Source: Pacificispira sp002696645 (GTDB lineage Bacteria > Pseudomonadota > Alphaproteobacteria > UBA8366 > Aestuariispiraceae). Taken from it: a stretch of DNA of 64,000 nucleotides. Position numbers and translations under genes: made by a program. Where the stretch lies: NCBI RefSeq assembly GCF_048892425.1, contig NZ_JBLZHU010000001.1:372001-436000 (forward strand), read 5' to 3'. This document shows positions 49,805 to 58,609 of this stretch, one piece after another. The notes beneath the pieces were generated by a model that was not told where the DNA came from, did not search any database, and saw only the letters and a program-made list of their open reading frames with translations. The first letter of the stretch is position 1. Each line of letters starts with the position of its first letter.

Positions 49805-50523
49805 CCGGTTTCGAAAAGGAAGCGTTGATCGACAAGGGCGCAACACGCCGGCAGGCCATGCGCCATGTGGGGCACCTGACATTTGGACTGATGGCAACAA
49901 CGGTATTGGCCGGGTGTGCCCTGAAACTACCTGGCAGCGGGGATCCGGCCCGGATTTATGTTTTAACGCCCAAGAGCACGTTTAACGATGACCTTCCCGA
50001 AGTGTCGTGGCAGTTGCTGGTTGAAGCGCCACAGGCGGCCGCCGGGATTTCCAGCGCCCGAATTGCATTGCGCCGTTCGCCTATTGAAATCGAGTATTTC
50101 GCGCGGGCTGCCTGGACCGATAGTGCGCCAAAGATGATCCAGACGCTTCTGATCGAAAGCTATGAAAACAGTGGCAAGATCATTTCTGTTGGACGCCAGG
50201 CAATCGGGTTGCGGTCTGATTTCATACTGAAAACGGATCTGCGTGAATTTCAGGCGGAATATGTCGATGAACATGGCGTTCCCTTGCCGGAAGGCACACC
50301 GCCCAATATTCGCATTCGGATGAATGCCAAACTGGTGAAGATGCCAAAGCGGGTTATTGCCGGCTCTAAAACATTTGAATATGTCGTGCCCGCTCCCGGC
50401 TCTTCCATGGTGGAAATTGTTCGGGGCTTTGATGAGGTTCTGGGCAAGATTCTCAAGCGGATGGTCGTATGGTCTCTTGAAGAAGGCCAACGGTTGTACG
50501 AAAAGGGTGATATGGCCTCTTAA
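49801..50523 (+). CDS. ABC-type transport auxiliary lipoprotein (PqiC/MlaA-partner type)
   Basis: A 240-residue lipoprotein of the ABC transport auxiliary family, which accompanies MCE systems (PqiC in the Pqi system) and probably sits in the outer membrane to receive lipid. The lipobox is Leu-Ala-Gly-Cys at about residues 36-39, behind a rather long N-terminal part with a twin Arg. The mature part has Arg-Ile-Tyr-Val-Leu-Thr-Pro near its start and Ile-Glu-Tyr-Phe-Ala-Arg-Ala-Ala-Trp-Thr-Asp, both family features. The gene overlaps mlaD by four bases, so the two are translationally coupled. Confidence 0.87.
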   Translation: MTGFEKEALIDKGATRRQAMRHVGHLTFGLMATTVLAGCALKLPGSGDPARIYVLTPKSTFNDDLPEVSWQLLVEAPQAAAGISSARIALRRSPIEIEYFARAAWTDSAPKMIQTLLIESYENSGKIISVGRQAIGLRSDFILKTDLREFQAEYVDEHGVPLPEGTPPNIRIRMNAKLVKMPKRVIAGSKTFEYVVPAPGSSMVEIVRGFDEVLGKILKRMVVWSLEEGQRLYEKGDMAS

Positions 50524-50550
50524 GCCAACCATCTGACACAGGATACGATC

Positions 50551-51888
50551 ATGACCCATGTTTTTCACCGCAACTGCGGCGCGCCCCCTCCGACCGCTGT
50601 TCAGGGCGATGGGTGTTACATTATCGATTCTGAAGGCAAGCGCTATTTGGATGCATCTGGCGGGGCGGCAGTCAGCTGCCTGGGACATTCCCATCCCCGT
50701 GTTATTCAGGCGATGAAGGATCAGATGGATGCCCTATCCTTTGCGCATACGGGGTTTTTCACCAATAAGCCATTGGAAGACCTGGCTGATTTCCTGATAT
50801 CTCGGGCACCGGACGGATTGGACTATGCCTATTTCGTATCCGGCGGTTCGGAAGCGATAGAGACGGCGCTGAAACTGGCCTATCAGTATTTCTGGGAGAA
50901 GGGGGAGGGGCACCGCCACCGCTATATCGCACGCCGCCAAAGCTATCATGGCAATACGATGGGGGCCCTGGCCGTTGGGGGCAATATGTGGCGGCGGGAG
51001 CAATTCGCCCCGATCCTGATCGATGTGGAGCATATCTCCCCTTGTTATGCCTACCGGGATCAGCGCGCAGATGAAAGCCTGGAAGACTATGGACTGCGCG
51101 CGGCCAATGATCTGGAAGCTCGGTTGTTGGAAGTGGGGCCAGAAAATGTGATTGCCTTTGTGGCGGAACCTGTGGGCGGTGCAACCTCTGGGGCTTTGGT
51201 GCCAGCCCCTGGCTATCTGCGGCGCATCCGTGAAATCTGCACGCAATATGGTATCCTGCTGATATTGGATGAGGTTATGTGCGGCATGGGGCGCACGGGT
51301 GCCTTGTTTGCCTGTTCCCAGGATGATGTGACACCGGACATTCTGGCCATCGCCAAGGGGCTGGGCGCGGGCTATCAACCCATTGGCGCGACCCTGTGTT
51401 CAGCGGAGATTTACAATACGATACGCGATGGGTCAGGTTTCTTTCAGCACGGACATACCTATCTGGGACATCCCATTGCTGCTGCGGCTGCGCTGGCCGT
51501 GCAGAAGACGATTGAGGATGAAGACCTGCTGGACAATGTGACCAAGCGGGGGGCGCAATTGATGGGGCGATTACAGGCCCGCTTTGGCAATCATCCCCTG
51601 ATCGGAGATATTCGCGGGCGCGGTCTGTTCATGGCGCTGGAACTGGTTGCGGATCGCAGTACTAAGGAACCGTTGGATCCCGCATTGAAAATCCATCTGG
51701 CGATTAAGAAGCATGCTATGGCGCGCGGGTTAATGTGCTATCCAGGGGGTGGGACAATTGATGGAAAGCGTGGCAATCACGTGCTGTTGGCCCCCCCCTT
51801 TATCATCGATGACAGCCATGTTGATGAAATCGTTGAGAAACTGGGTGCTTCCATTGATGCTGCCCTTGCTGATGCCGGGTTGGCCTGA
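50551..51888 (+). CDS. Class III PLP-dependent aminotransferase
   Basis: A 445-residue cytosolic aminotransferase of class III (omega-amino acid:pyruvate or acetylornithine type). The PLP lysine is Lys269 in Ala-Ile-Ala-Lys-Gly-Leu-Gly-Ala-Gly-Tyr-Gln-Pro; Asp in Leu-Ile-Leu-Asp-Glu-Val-Met-Cys-Gly-Met-Gly-Arg-Thr-Gly is the cofactor partner; Ser-Gly-Gly-Ser-Glu-Ala-Ile-Glu-Thr-Ala binds the phosphate. Length is normal. It begins 27 bp after the lipoprotein gene and ends 3 bp before the BKACE gene, so the aminotransferase and BKACE are a tight pair: deamination to a keto acid followed by cleavage is a reasonable inference. The amino donor cannot be named. Confidence 0.92.
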   Translation: MTHVFHRNCGAPPPTAVQGDGCYIIDSEGKRYLDASGGAAVSCLGHSHPRVIQAMKDQMDALSFAHTGFFTNKPLEDLADFLISRAPDGLDYAYFVSGGSEAIETALKLAYQYFWEKGEGHRHRYIARRQSYHGNTMGALAVGGNMWRREQFAPILIDVEHISPCYAYRDQRADESLEDYGLRAANDLEARLLEVGPENVIAFVAEPVGGATSGALVPAPGYLRRIREICTQYGILLILDEVMCGMGRTGALFACSQDDVTPDILAIAKGLGAGYQPIGATLCSAEIYNTIRDGSGFFQHGHTYLGHPIAAAAALAVQKTIEDEDLLDNVTKRGAQLMGRLQARFGNHPLIGDIRGRGLFMALELVADRSTKEPLDPALKIHLAIKKHAMARGLMCYPGGGTIDGKRGNHVLLAPPFIIDDSHVDEIVEKLGASIDAALADAGLA

Positions 51889-51891
51889 TCG

Positions 51892-52734
51892 ATGACTATT
51901 GGCGCTGGGGCTGTTCCTTTGATATTGGCCGTGGCGCCCAATGGCGCCCGCAAGACAAAGGCGGACCACCCGGCCTTACCCATGCAGGCGGATGAAATTG
52001 GTCTGGCTGCGGCTGCCTGTCGGGAGGCGGGTGCGGTGATGATCCATTTGCATGTCCGCACATCGCAAGGCACCCACACGCTGGATGCGGATCTGTATCG
52101 CGCGGCCATCGCGGCGGTGCGGCGAGAGGTGGGTCCAGACTTTATCGTTCAAGTCACGTCCGAGGCGGTCGGCCTCTACACCCCCGACCAACAGCGTGCT
52201 ATGGTGCAATCCGTTCGGCCGGAGGCTGTATCACTGGCCATTCGCGAACTCTGTGCGACCGCTGAAGATGAAACGGACTTTGCGGCCTTCACGGCTTGGA
52301 TGGCGCGGGAATCGGTGCATCCCCAGTATATCCTTTATGACGCGGATGATGTAGCCCGGTTTGCTGATCTGCAGCGGCGGGGCATCCTTTCGACCCAGGG
52401 AAGTTTCATTCTGTACGTGTTGGGGCGATACAGTAAAACCCTGACATCCGACCCGACAGATCTGCTGCCTTTTCTGACCATGGCGCAGACACAGGCGCTG
52501 ACCAATCCATGGGCGATTTGTGCCTTTGGTCCAAAAGAAGCCGCCTGTGGATTGACCGCTGCGGGGCTGGGCGGGCATTGTCGTTTAGGGTTTGAAAATA
52601 ACCTTAGGCTTGCGAATGGAGAGATCGCACCCGACAATGCACATCTGATCGCGCAGATTGCGGATAATGCTGTGTTGGCGGGACGGGTTCTGGCCACCGA
52701 AAACAGCGCTAGACTGGCACTTGGTATGAAATGA
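51892..52734 (+). CDS. BKACE family beta-keto acid cleavage enzyme (DUF849)
   Basis: A 280-residue enzyme of the BKACE family, which cleaves a beta-keto acid with acetyl-CoA to give acetoacetate and a CoA ester; the founding member is 3-keto-5-aminohexanoate cleavage enzyme. Seen in sequence: the zinc-binding Met-Ile-His-Leu-His-Val-Arg near residue 50, the Val-Ala-Pro-Asn-Gly-Ala-Arg N-terminus and Arg-Leu-Gly-Phe-Glu-Asn-Asn near the C-terminus, all family signatures. It is placed between an aminotransferase and TAXI-type binding proteins. The stop overlaps a possible ATG of the next gene. Which BKACE substrate group it belongs to needs comparison of active-site residues. Confidence 0.9.
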   Translation: MTIGAGAVPLILAVAPNGARKTKADHPALPMQADEIGLAAAACREAGAVMIHLHVRTSQGTHTLDADLYRAAIAAVRREVGPDFIVQVTSEAVGLYTPDQQRAMVQSVRPEAVSLAIRELCATAEDETDFAAFTAWMARESVHPQYILYDADDVARFADLQRRGILSTQGSFILYVLGRYSKTLTSDPTDLLPFLTMAQTQALTNPWAICAFGPKEAACGLTAAGLGGHCRLGFENNLRLANGEIAPDNAHLIAQIADNAVLAGRVLATENSARLALGMK

Positions 52735-52742
52735 GGGATGGA

Positions 52743-53747
52743 ATGATTAATTTGAAATCGATGGCTGCGGCGCTTTTTCTGGGCTTGGTGCTGACGGGCG
52801 GCACGGCAAGTGCCCAAACAGCCAATACCAGCAGCATTGAATTGTCATTGCCAGGCTCTCAAGAGCGTCTGTTGATTGGGGGCGGATTGCCTTTCGGATT
52901 GTATTTTCCGTTGGCTGGAACGCTGTGCCGTCTGGTTGAAACGGCGGATGAGCCTGCCCTGTGTGCCGTTGCAACCCTGGCTGACAGCGATGCAGCTATT
53001 GCCGCGCTGCAGGATGGATCATTGCCTTTTGCCCTGGTGCAAAGTGACTGGCTGTATCATGCGGTGCGCGGCAGCAGCCGATATCAGGAAACCGGCCCAG
53101 CAGAGGGATTGCGCGCCGTCGCGGCCTTTTATACTGAGGCTTTCACGGTTTTTGCCAAGGCAACTGGCCCAATCTCTAAAATCAGTGATTTGAAGGGAAA
53201 ACGCGTCAGCGTCGGGGCAGATACCAGCTATCGCGGGATTCTGGCCAATGTCGCGCTGGCAACGGCGGGGCTGGAGCGGGATGATCTGGCGGAAGCCAGT
53301 GCAGAGCCCGTCGTCACCGCGATTGAGCGTTTGTGCGATGGTCAGACGGATGCCGTCGTCGTAATGGCGGTGCATCCTGCGGAGTATCTGACCGCAGCAG
53401 GCCGCCGATGCGGCATAACCCCACTATCCTTCAGTGATTCAGAAGTTGCTGATCTGTTGGGGGATTTGCCGGGGTATGCATCCGTCGTCATCCCGGCCAG
53501 GACCTATCCCGGCCAGGCTGTGCCGGTTAAGACCGTTGGGTTGCGCCCTGTCCTGGTGACCACTGTGGATGCGGATGATGCCGTCGTAGGCGCATTGACC
53601 ACGGCAATTGCCCGCGGCCTGACCCGGCTGAACGAGGCGCATCCTGCCTTTTCCACGATACGGATTGAAGACCTGACAAGCGCGTCCCTGTTTGCCCCGA
53701 TGAATCCCGCCGCGGCCAGGGCCTTGGGGATCACGGCACAGCAATGA
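52743..53747 (+). CDS. TAXI-family TRAP solute-binding protein (first copy)
   Basis: A 334-residue periplasmic binding protein. Residues 1-28 are a signal peptide ending Thr-Ala-Ser-Ala. The TAXI fold features are present: Gly-Gly-Leu-Pro-Phe-Gly-Leu-Tyr-Phe-Pro-Leu-Ala-Gly-Thr-Leu-Cys-Arg, Ala-Leu-Val-Gln-Ser-Asp-Trp, and the Leu-Lys-Gly-Lys-Arg-Val-Ser-Val-Gly hinge. It replaces the usual Gly-Val-Tyr-Tyr motif with Gly-Leu-Tyr-Phe. It is distinct from the second TAXI protein at 54198, although both share a similar Cys-Arg-Leu-Val segment. ATG 52743 has a GAGGGATGGA ribosome binding site; ATG 52731 would overlap the BKACE stop codon and is also possible. It is probably co-transcribed with the aminotransferase and BKACE genes. 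Confidence 0.82.
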   Translation: MINLKSMAAALFLGLVLTGGTASAQTANTSSIELSLPGSQERLLIGGGLPFGLYFPLAGTLCRLVETADEPALCAVATLADSDAAIAALQDGSLPFALVQSDWLYHAVRGSSRYQETGPAEGLRAVAAFYTEAFTVFAKATGPISKISDLKGKRVSVGADTSYRGILANVALATAGLERDDLAEASAEPVVTAIERLCDGQTDAVVVMAVHPAEYLTAAGRRCGITPLSFSDSEVADLLGDLPGYASVVIPARTYPGQAVPVKTVGLRPVLVTTVDADDAVVGALTTAIARGLTRLNEAHPAFSTIRIEDLTSASLFAPMNPAAARALGITAQQ

Positions 53748-54197
53748 GTGTGCTGCACACTTTCTGTGCATTGACGCCTTCGTATGGGGTGGGCATGATA
53801 CAAGCCAACAAAGAATGAAACTGCTGAAAACACGCTTCACGTATAGTGGACACAAACAGGCAGGTTAGGAACAGGGTGACGGGTTTCGCGGGAAAAGTGT
53901 TTCTTGCAGCAAAGATGTGCCGGGCGGTGTCCTGCACTGGAATCCCGTATGAAAATTCAGGTCCGACAAAATTGAATTTGAGGGTATGAGGCGCATCGCA
54001 CACCGTTTGTGCTGATGACAGGGTATTGTGTCTTTGCGAAATGTCGGCACGCGCCATGGGCATTTCATATAGGCAAAGTTACAAAAGTTAGAATGAAAGA
54101 TGCCTGAGATTAACAAGATTGCAGGCTTTTTTAGAGCTTCCGTTGCGTCAACACTGTTTCGTGACGAAGAAGGTGTAAACAGAAGGGAGAGTATCAA
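53748..54197. other. 450-bp intergenic region between the two TAXI genes
   Basis: No gene is supported. Just after the first TAXI gene is the perfect dyad AGTGTGC/GCACACT (53747-53761), and TGCACA (53754-53759) can pair with TGTGCA (53765-53770) around 5 bases; there is no T-run. The length suggests that the second TAXI gene has its own promoter here, but I could not assign one with confidence. Confidence 0.5.
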
Positions 54198-55163
54198 ATG
54201 ATGATTAAGAAAATGGGTCTTACGGCCGCCTTTTTAGGGGCAGCCCTTTATTCCACGGCTGCTGTGGCGGAAACCAATATTGTGATCGGGACCGGTGGTG
54301 AAACTGGTGTTTATTATCAGGTTGGTGGCGCAATTTGCCGTTTGGTGAACCGCGGTACGTCCGAACATGATATCAAATGCACCCATACAACGGGTGGTTC
54401 CGTCGCTAATATCAACGGTATTCGCAACGGAGACCTGGATTTGGGTGTGGCCCAGTCTGACTGGCAGTACCATGCCTATAATGGCACGGCTCCTGACAAG
54501 TTCCCTGAAGGGGCCTTTAAGGAATTGCGCGCTGTTTTCTCTGTGCATCCAGAGCCTTTCACTGTGGTTGCCCGCGCCGGTTCCGGCATCACGAAATTTG
54601 AAGACCTTGTCGGCAAGCGTGTGAATGTTGGCGATCCAGGGTCAGGGGCCCGCGCAACGATGGAAGTCGTGATGGAAAAGATGGGCTGGACCATGGACAG
54701 CTTTTCCCTGGCGTCGGATTTGAATTCCAAGGAACAGGCTGCTGCATTGTGTGATGACAAGGTTGATGCCATCGTATTTACCGTGGGTCACCCCGCAGGC
54801 ACGATTTCGGAAGCAACCACCACCTGTGATTCCGTCCTGGTGCCGGTTGATAACGACGTGATCCAAAAGCTGGCGGCTGACAATGCCTATTATGCTATGA
54901 CATCCATTCCGGGCGGCATGTACAAGGGTACGGATACCGACACGACAACATTCGGTGTCGGCGCGACCTTCGTATCCTCGTCTAAAACCAGCCCGGACGT
55001 TGTGTATCAGGTTGTAAAGGCGGTGTTTGATAACTTCGACCGCTTTAAGAAGATGCATCCGGCTTTCGCCAATCTGGAAGAAGCCAAGATGATCAAAAAC
55101 AATCTGTCTGCCCCGCTGCATGACGGCGCGGTGAAGTATTATAAGGAACGTGGCTGGATGTAA
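54198..55163 (+). CDS. TAXI-family TRAP solute-binding protein (second copy)
   Basis: A 321-residue periplasmic solute-binding protein of the TAXI subfamily, feeding the fused TRAP permease encoded next. Residues 1-24 are a signal peptide ending Ala-Ala-Val-Ala. Typical family motifs follow: Ile-Gly-Thr-Gly-Gly-Glu-Thr-Gly-Val-Tyr-Tyr-Gln-Val-Gly-Gly, Asp-Leu-Gly-Val-Ala-Gln-Ser-Asp-Trp, and Leu-Val-Gly-Lys-Arg-Val-Asn-Val-Gly-Asp-Pro-Gly-Ser-Gly. TAXI proteins bind small acids such as glutamate or other carboxylates. A GAAGGGAGAG ribosome binding site precedes ATG 54198; a second ATG lies immediately after. A strong terminator stands between this gene and the permease. Confidence 0.93.
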   Translation: MMIKKMGLTAAFLGAALYSTAAVAETNIVIGTGGETGVYYQVGGAICRLVNRGTSEHDIKCTHTTGGSVANINGIRNGDLDLGVAQSDWQYHAYNGTAPDKFPEGAFKELRAVFSVHPEPFTVVARAGSGITKFEDLVGKRVNVGDPGSGARATMEVVMEKMGWTMDSFSLASDLNSKEQAAALCDDKVDAIVFTVGHPAGTISEATTTCDSVLVPVDNDVIQKLAADNAYYAMTSIPGGMYKGTDTDTTTFGVGATFVSSSKTSPDVVYQVVKAVFDNFDRFKKMHPAFANLEEAKMIKNNLSAPLHDGAVKYYKERGWM

Positions 55164-55171
55164 GTCCGGTT

Positions 55172-55214
55172 TGGGGGGCGGGCGACTGTTTGGGTGCCGG
55201 CCCCCCATTTTTTT
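55172..55214 (+). terminator. Strong intercistronic terminator between TAXI gene and TRAP permease
   Basis: TGGGGGGCGGGC (55172-55183) pairs with GCCGGCCCCCCA (55196-55207) at 11 of 12 positions around a 12-base loop, followed by seven T (55208-55214). It lies 8 bp after the TAXI stop and 74 bp before the permease start, so part of the mRNA should end here and keep the binding protein in excess. Confidence 0.9.
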
Positions 55215-55288
55215 CGTCAATTTGCCTGATACTTAAATTTGCATACACTCTTAGTGTTACAACAGGTCATGCGTAGGGGGATGTGGTG

Positions 55289-58126
55289 ATGAGCGATAAG
55301 AATGACGGGGCCGGTGGTCTAAGCCAGTCTGAATTGGACGATCTCGTTGCTTCCAATGACACCGGGGGGCGCGCACCAACCAATCAGACCTTGGTTCTTG
55401 CCATGGCGACGATCGCGTTGCTGTGGTCCCTGTTTCAGGTCTGGATCGCGTCACCTATCCCATATGAAATTGGCTTTGGTGCCTTTTCCAGTAAGGATGC
55501 TCGCGCCATTCACCTGACCTTCGCTCTGGTGTTGGCCTTTATGGCCTATCCGGCGTTCAAAAGCAGCCCACGGTCTTATATTCCAATCACGGATTGGATC
55601 ATCATGATCCTGGGAGCGTCCTGCGCATTTTATTATTTCGCGGCAGATTTGCCGATTGTCGCCAGCCTGGGGGGGGAATTGCTGAGCGACCGCCCGGCGA
55701 ACGCCAATACCACTGATGTCATTGTCTTCTGCGTCGGTATCGTCGCCCTGTTAGAAGCCACCCGCCGCAGCCTGGGCCCGCCGTTGGCTATCCTGGGCAT
55801 TTTCTTCCTGGCCTATACCTATTTCGGGCCTTATTTCCCAGGATTGTTACAATGGAAAGGGGTCAGTTTTGAAGGCTTGGCCTATCACCAGTGGCTTTCT
55901 CAAAGCGGTGTGTTCGGCATCGCGCTGGGGGTGTCAACGGACCTTGTTTTCCTGTTCGTTTTGTTTGGGGCCTTGTTGGATAAGGCCGGGGCAGGAAGCT
56001 ATTTCATTAAGGTTGCGTTCGCCCTGATGGGCCACTTGCGGGGAGGGCCTGCAAAGGCGGCAGTTGTCGCGTCCGGTATGACCGGTCTGATCTCTGGTTC
56101 TTCAATCGCCAATGTGGTGACGACGGGGACCTTTACCATTCCGATGATGAAACGCGTCGGGTTCAGTAATGAGAAGGCGGGCGCGGTAGAGGTTGCGTCT
56201 TCCGTGAATGGTCAGATCATGCCACCGGTGATGGGGGCTGCGGCCTTCCTGATGGTGGAATATGTCAACATCCCCTATTTCGATGTCGTAAAGCACGCCT
56301 TCCTGCCAGCGATTATCAGCTATATCGCCCTGGTCTATATCGTCCATCTGGAAGCCATGAAGCAGGACATGCCGGCCCTGGAACGGGTTACGACGCCCAA
56401 ACCGTTGAAGCTGCAGTTTCTGTCTTTCCTGATGTCGGCTGCGATGTTCATCGCGATTGGTGGTGCGGTTGCCTATCTGTCAGAAGCATATTTCATGCTG
56501 ACCAGTTCACCGGCACTGCTGTTGGCCTCTGCCATTGCATTGGGGGCAATCATCATTCTGTCCAAGGGCATTTCGCGGGGCGCTTCTGAGGGGACAAAGG
56601 CAGCGATTTTCTCCACCTTCACCATGGTGGTTGGCTATTGCATCGTCGGCGGCTTCTTCACGATGTATCTGCTGCAGACGATCTCTGAAATCCTCAGTGC
56701 CAATGGCCTGGATTTCCTGATGCTGTACATCGTTTCGGCTCTGTTGATCCTGGTCTATGTCTTTCTGGTCAGCATCTGTGCCCGCTATCCGGATCTGGAA
56801 GTTGACGATCCGAACTCCCCCATCGTCACGCTGCCAATGCCGCGCCCGACGATCATGTCTGGGTTGCATTTCCTGCTGCCGGTCCTGGTTTTGATCTGGA
56901 TGCTGATGGTAGAGCGCAAGTCGCCCAGCCTGTCCGCATTCTGGGCAGTGATGCTGATGATTTTCATCCTGATTACCCAGCGGTCGCTGTTCGCCTTTTT
57001 CCGGGGGGAGACCGGCAATGGGATGATCGGGGAAAGTATCCGCGATTTGGTTGCAGGCCTGATTTCAGGCGCGCGCAATATGATCGGGATCGGGATTGCC
57101 ACCGCTGCGGCGGGGATCATCGTTGGGGCCGTATCTCAAACCGGGATTGGCAGCGCGCTGGCCGATCTGGTTGAACTGATGTCCTTTGGCCAGTTGATCC
57201 TGATTTTGATCTGGACGGCGGTTCTTAGCCTTGTGCTGGGTATGGGCCTGCCGACAACGGCAAACTATATCGTCGTGTCATCCCTGCTGGCACCTGTTGT
57301 GGTGGCGCTGGGTCAGCAGAATGGCCTCGTCGTGCCATTAATCGCGGTCCATCTGTTCGTCTTCTATTTTGGCATCATGGCCGATGTCACGCCACCGGTC
57401 GGGCTGGCATCCTTCGCTGCGGCGGCGGTGTCGGGTGGTGATCCTATTAAGACTGGTTTTGTCGCGTTTTTCTATTCCATGCGCACGGCCCTGTTGCCCT
57501 TCCTGTTCATCTTCAACACCGATCTGCTGCTGATCGATGTAGGGCCCCTACAGGCGGTGATAGTCTTTATAGTGGCGACGGCGGCGATGCTGATCTTCAC
57601 AGCCGGGATGCAGGGCTTTTTCCTGGCGCGGTCGCGGTTCTATGAATCGGTTCTGCTGATCCTGGTGGCGTTTACATTGTTCCGCCCGGGGTTCTGGATG
57701 GATATGATCATTTCCCCCACCCAATCGATGCCGCCTAATTCGATTGTTGAACAGATCGGCGCATTGGAGCCAGGGACGGATATGGTCCTGCTGGTTGATG
57801 GTTTGGATAAGGCAGGATCACCCATTGAGTTTACCGCAATTGTCGAAGTTCCTGAGGGGGCGACGGGTCAGGATCGTTTGGAAAACTTCGGTCTGGAACT
57901 GATCATCGATGGCGAGAAAGTAACAATCGACAATGTTGTCTATGACTCACCAGCCGATAAACAGGGCGTGTTTGATTGGGATCAGGTGATTATGGATGTC
58001 CAGGTTCCATCCAATCAGCCCCCTAAAGAGTTGTTGTGGATACCGGCGCTTGTTCTGTTCTTCTTGATTGGTTGGGTTCAATCCCGCCGTCAAAAGCGCA
58101 TTAACCTGGGCCATGCAACGGCTTAG
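55289..58126 (+). CDS. TRAP transporter fused permease (DctQM type) with DUF3394 C-terminus
   Basis: A 945-residue inner-membrane permease in which the small (4-helix, DctQ-like) and large (DctM-like) TRAP subunits are one polypeptide, as is usual for TAXI systems. The N-terminal 30 residues are soluble; helices follow from about residue 35. In the large domain the signatures Gly-Ser-Ser-Ile-Ala-Asn-Val-Val-Thr-Thr-Gly and Gly-Met-Gly-Leu-Pro-Thr-Thr-Ala-Asn-Tyr and Asp-Val-Thr-Pro-Pro-Val-Gly-Leu are complete. The last 130 residues form a DUF3394-like periplasmic domain and a final helix ending Gln-Ser-Arg-Arg-Gln-Lys-Arg. ATG 55289 has an AGGGGGA ribosome binding site; two in-frame GTGs just upstream are alternatives. 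A universal stress protein gene follows after 17 bp. Confidence 0.93.
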   Translation: MSDKNDGAGGLSQSELDDLVASNDTGGRAPTNQTLVLAMATIALLWSLFQVWIASPIPYEIGFGAFSSKDARAIHLTFALVLAFMAYPAFKSSPRSYIPITDWIIMILGASCAFYYFAADLPIVASLGGELLSDRPANANTTDVIVFCVGIVALLEATRRSLGPPLAILGIFFLAYTYFGPYFPGLLQWKGVSFEGLAYHQWLSQSGVFGIALGVSTDLVFLFVLFGALLDKAGAGSYFIKVAFALMGHLRGGPAKAAVVASGMTGLISGSSIANVVTTGTFTIPMMKRVGFSNEKAGAVEVASSVNGQIMPPVMGAAAFLMVEYVNIPYFDVVKHAFLPAIISYIALVYIVHLEAMKQDMPALERVTTPKPLKLQFLSFLMSAAMFIAIGGAVAYLSEAYFMLTSSPALLLASAIALGAIIILSKGISRGASEGTKAAIFSTFTMVVGYCIVGGFFTMYLLQTISEILSANGLDFLMLYIVSALLILVYVFLVSICARYPDLEVDDPNSPIVTLPMPRPTIMSGLHFLLPVLVLIWMLMVERKSPSLSAFWAVMLMIFILITQRSLFAFFRGETGNGMIGESIRDLVAGLISGARNMIGIGIATAAAGIIVGAVSQTGIGSALADLVELMSFGQLILILIWTAVLSLVLGMGLPTTANYIVVSSLLAPVVVALGQQNGLVVPLIAVHLFVFYFGIMADVTPPVGLASFAAAAVSGGDPIKTGFVAFFYSMRTALLPFLFIFNTDLLLIDVGPLQAVIVFIVATAAMLIFTAGMQGFFLARSRFYESVLLILVAFTLFRPGFWMDMIISPTQSMPPNSIVEQIGALEPGTDMVLLVDGLDKAGSPIEFTAIVEVPEGATGQDRLENFGLELIIDGEKVTIDNVVYDSPADKQGVFDWDQVIMDVQVPSNQPPKELLWIPALVLFFLIGWVQSRRQKRINLGHATA

Positions 58127-58143
58127 GATGGGGGGAGAAGACC

Positions 58144-58575
58144 ATGTATAAGAATGTCTTGCTGGCTGTGGATTTGGGTGAAGATGCGTCTTGGAAAAGG
58201 GCCCTGCCAGAGGCCATTGCTTTGATCAAGGCGTCTGGGGGCGTGCTGCATATCATGACCGTCGTACCGGATTTCGGCATGACGGTCGTTGGATCCTTTT
58301 TCCCGTCCGGTTTTGAATCCAAGGCCATCGCGTCGGCACAGGAAAAGTTGCATGCTTTTGTGAAAGAGCATGTGCCACAGGATATCAAGGTTCAGCACAT
58401 TATCGCCCATGGCGGACCGGCCGAGGAAATATTAGCGGCTGCGAAGAAAGTCCCAACAGATGTGATCGTAATCGGGTCTCATAGACCCGGACTGGAACAC
58501 GCTATCCTGGGGTCTGTCGCGTCGCGTGTGGTTTCCCACGCAGAATGTTCTGTTCTGGTCGTGCGCGGAAGCTAG
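58144..58575 (+). CDS. Universal stress protein (UspA family), TRAP-associated
   Basis: A 143-residue cytosolic USP-domain protein. The ATP-binding motif of the family, Gly-2x-Gly-9x-Gly-(Ser/Thr), is visible in the C-terminal part, where Gly-Ser-His-Arg-Pro-Gly-Leu-Glu precedes Ile-Leu-Gly-Ser-Val-Ala, followed by Cys-Ser-Val-Leu-Val-Val-Arg. The N-terminus (Tyr-Lys-Asn-Val-Leu-Leu-Ala-Val-Asp) is typical. It lies 17 bp after the TRAP permease in the same direction; USPs downstream of TRAP permeases are known (TeaD regulates the ectoine transporter), so a role in tuning transport is a fair inference. It converges on the gene at 58610. Confidence 0.92.
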   Translation: MYKNVLLAVDLGEDASWKRALPEAIALIKASGGVLHIMTVVPDFGMTVVGSFFPSGFESKAIASAQEKLHAFVKEHVPQDIKVQHIIAHGGPAEEILAAAKKVPTDVIVIGSHRPGLEHAILGSVASRVVSHAECSVLVVRGS

Positions 58576-58609
58576 AGCGCGTTCTGATCACTCAGGCCGG
58601 TCTATGGAC

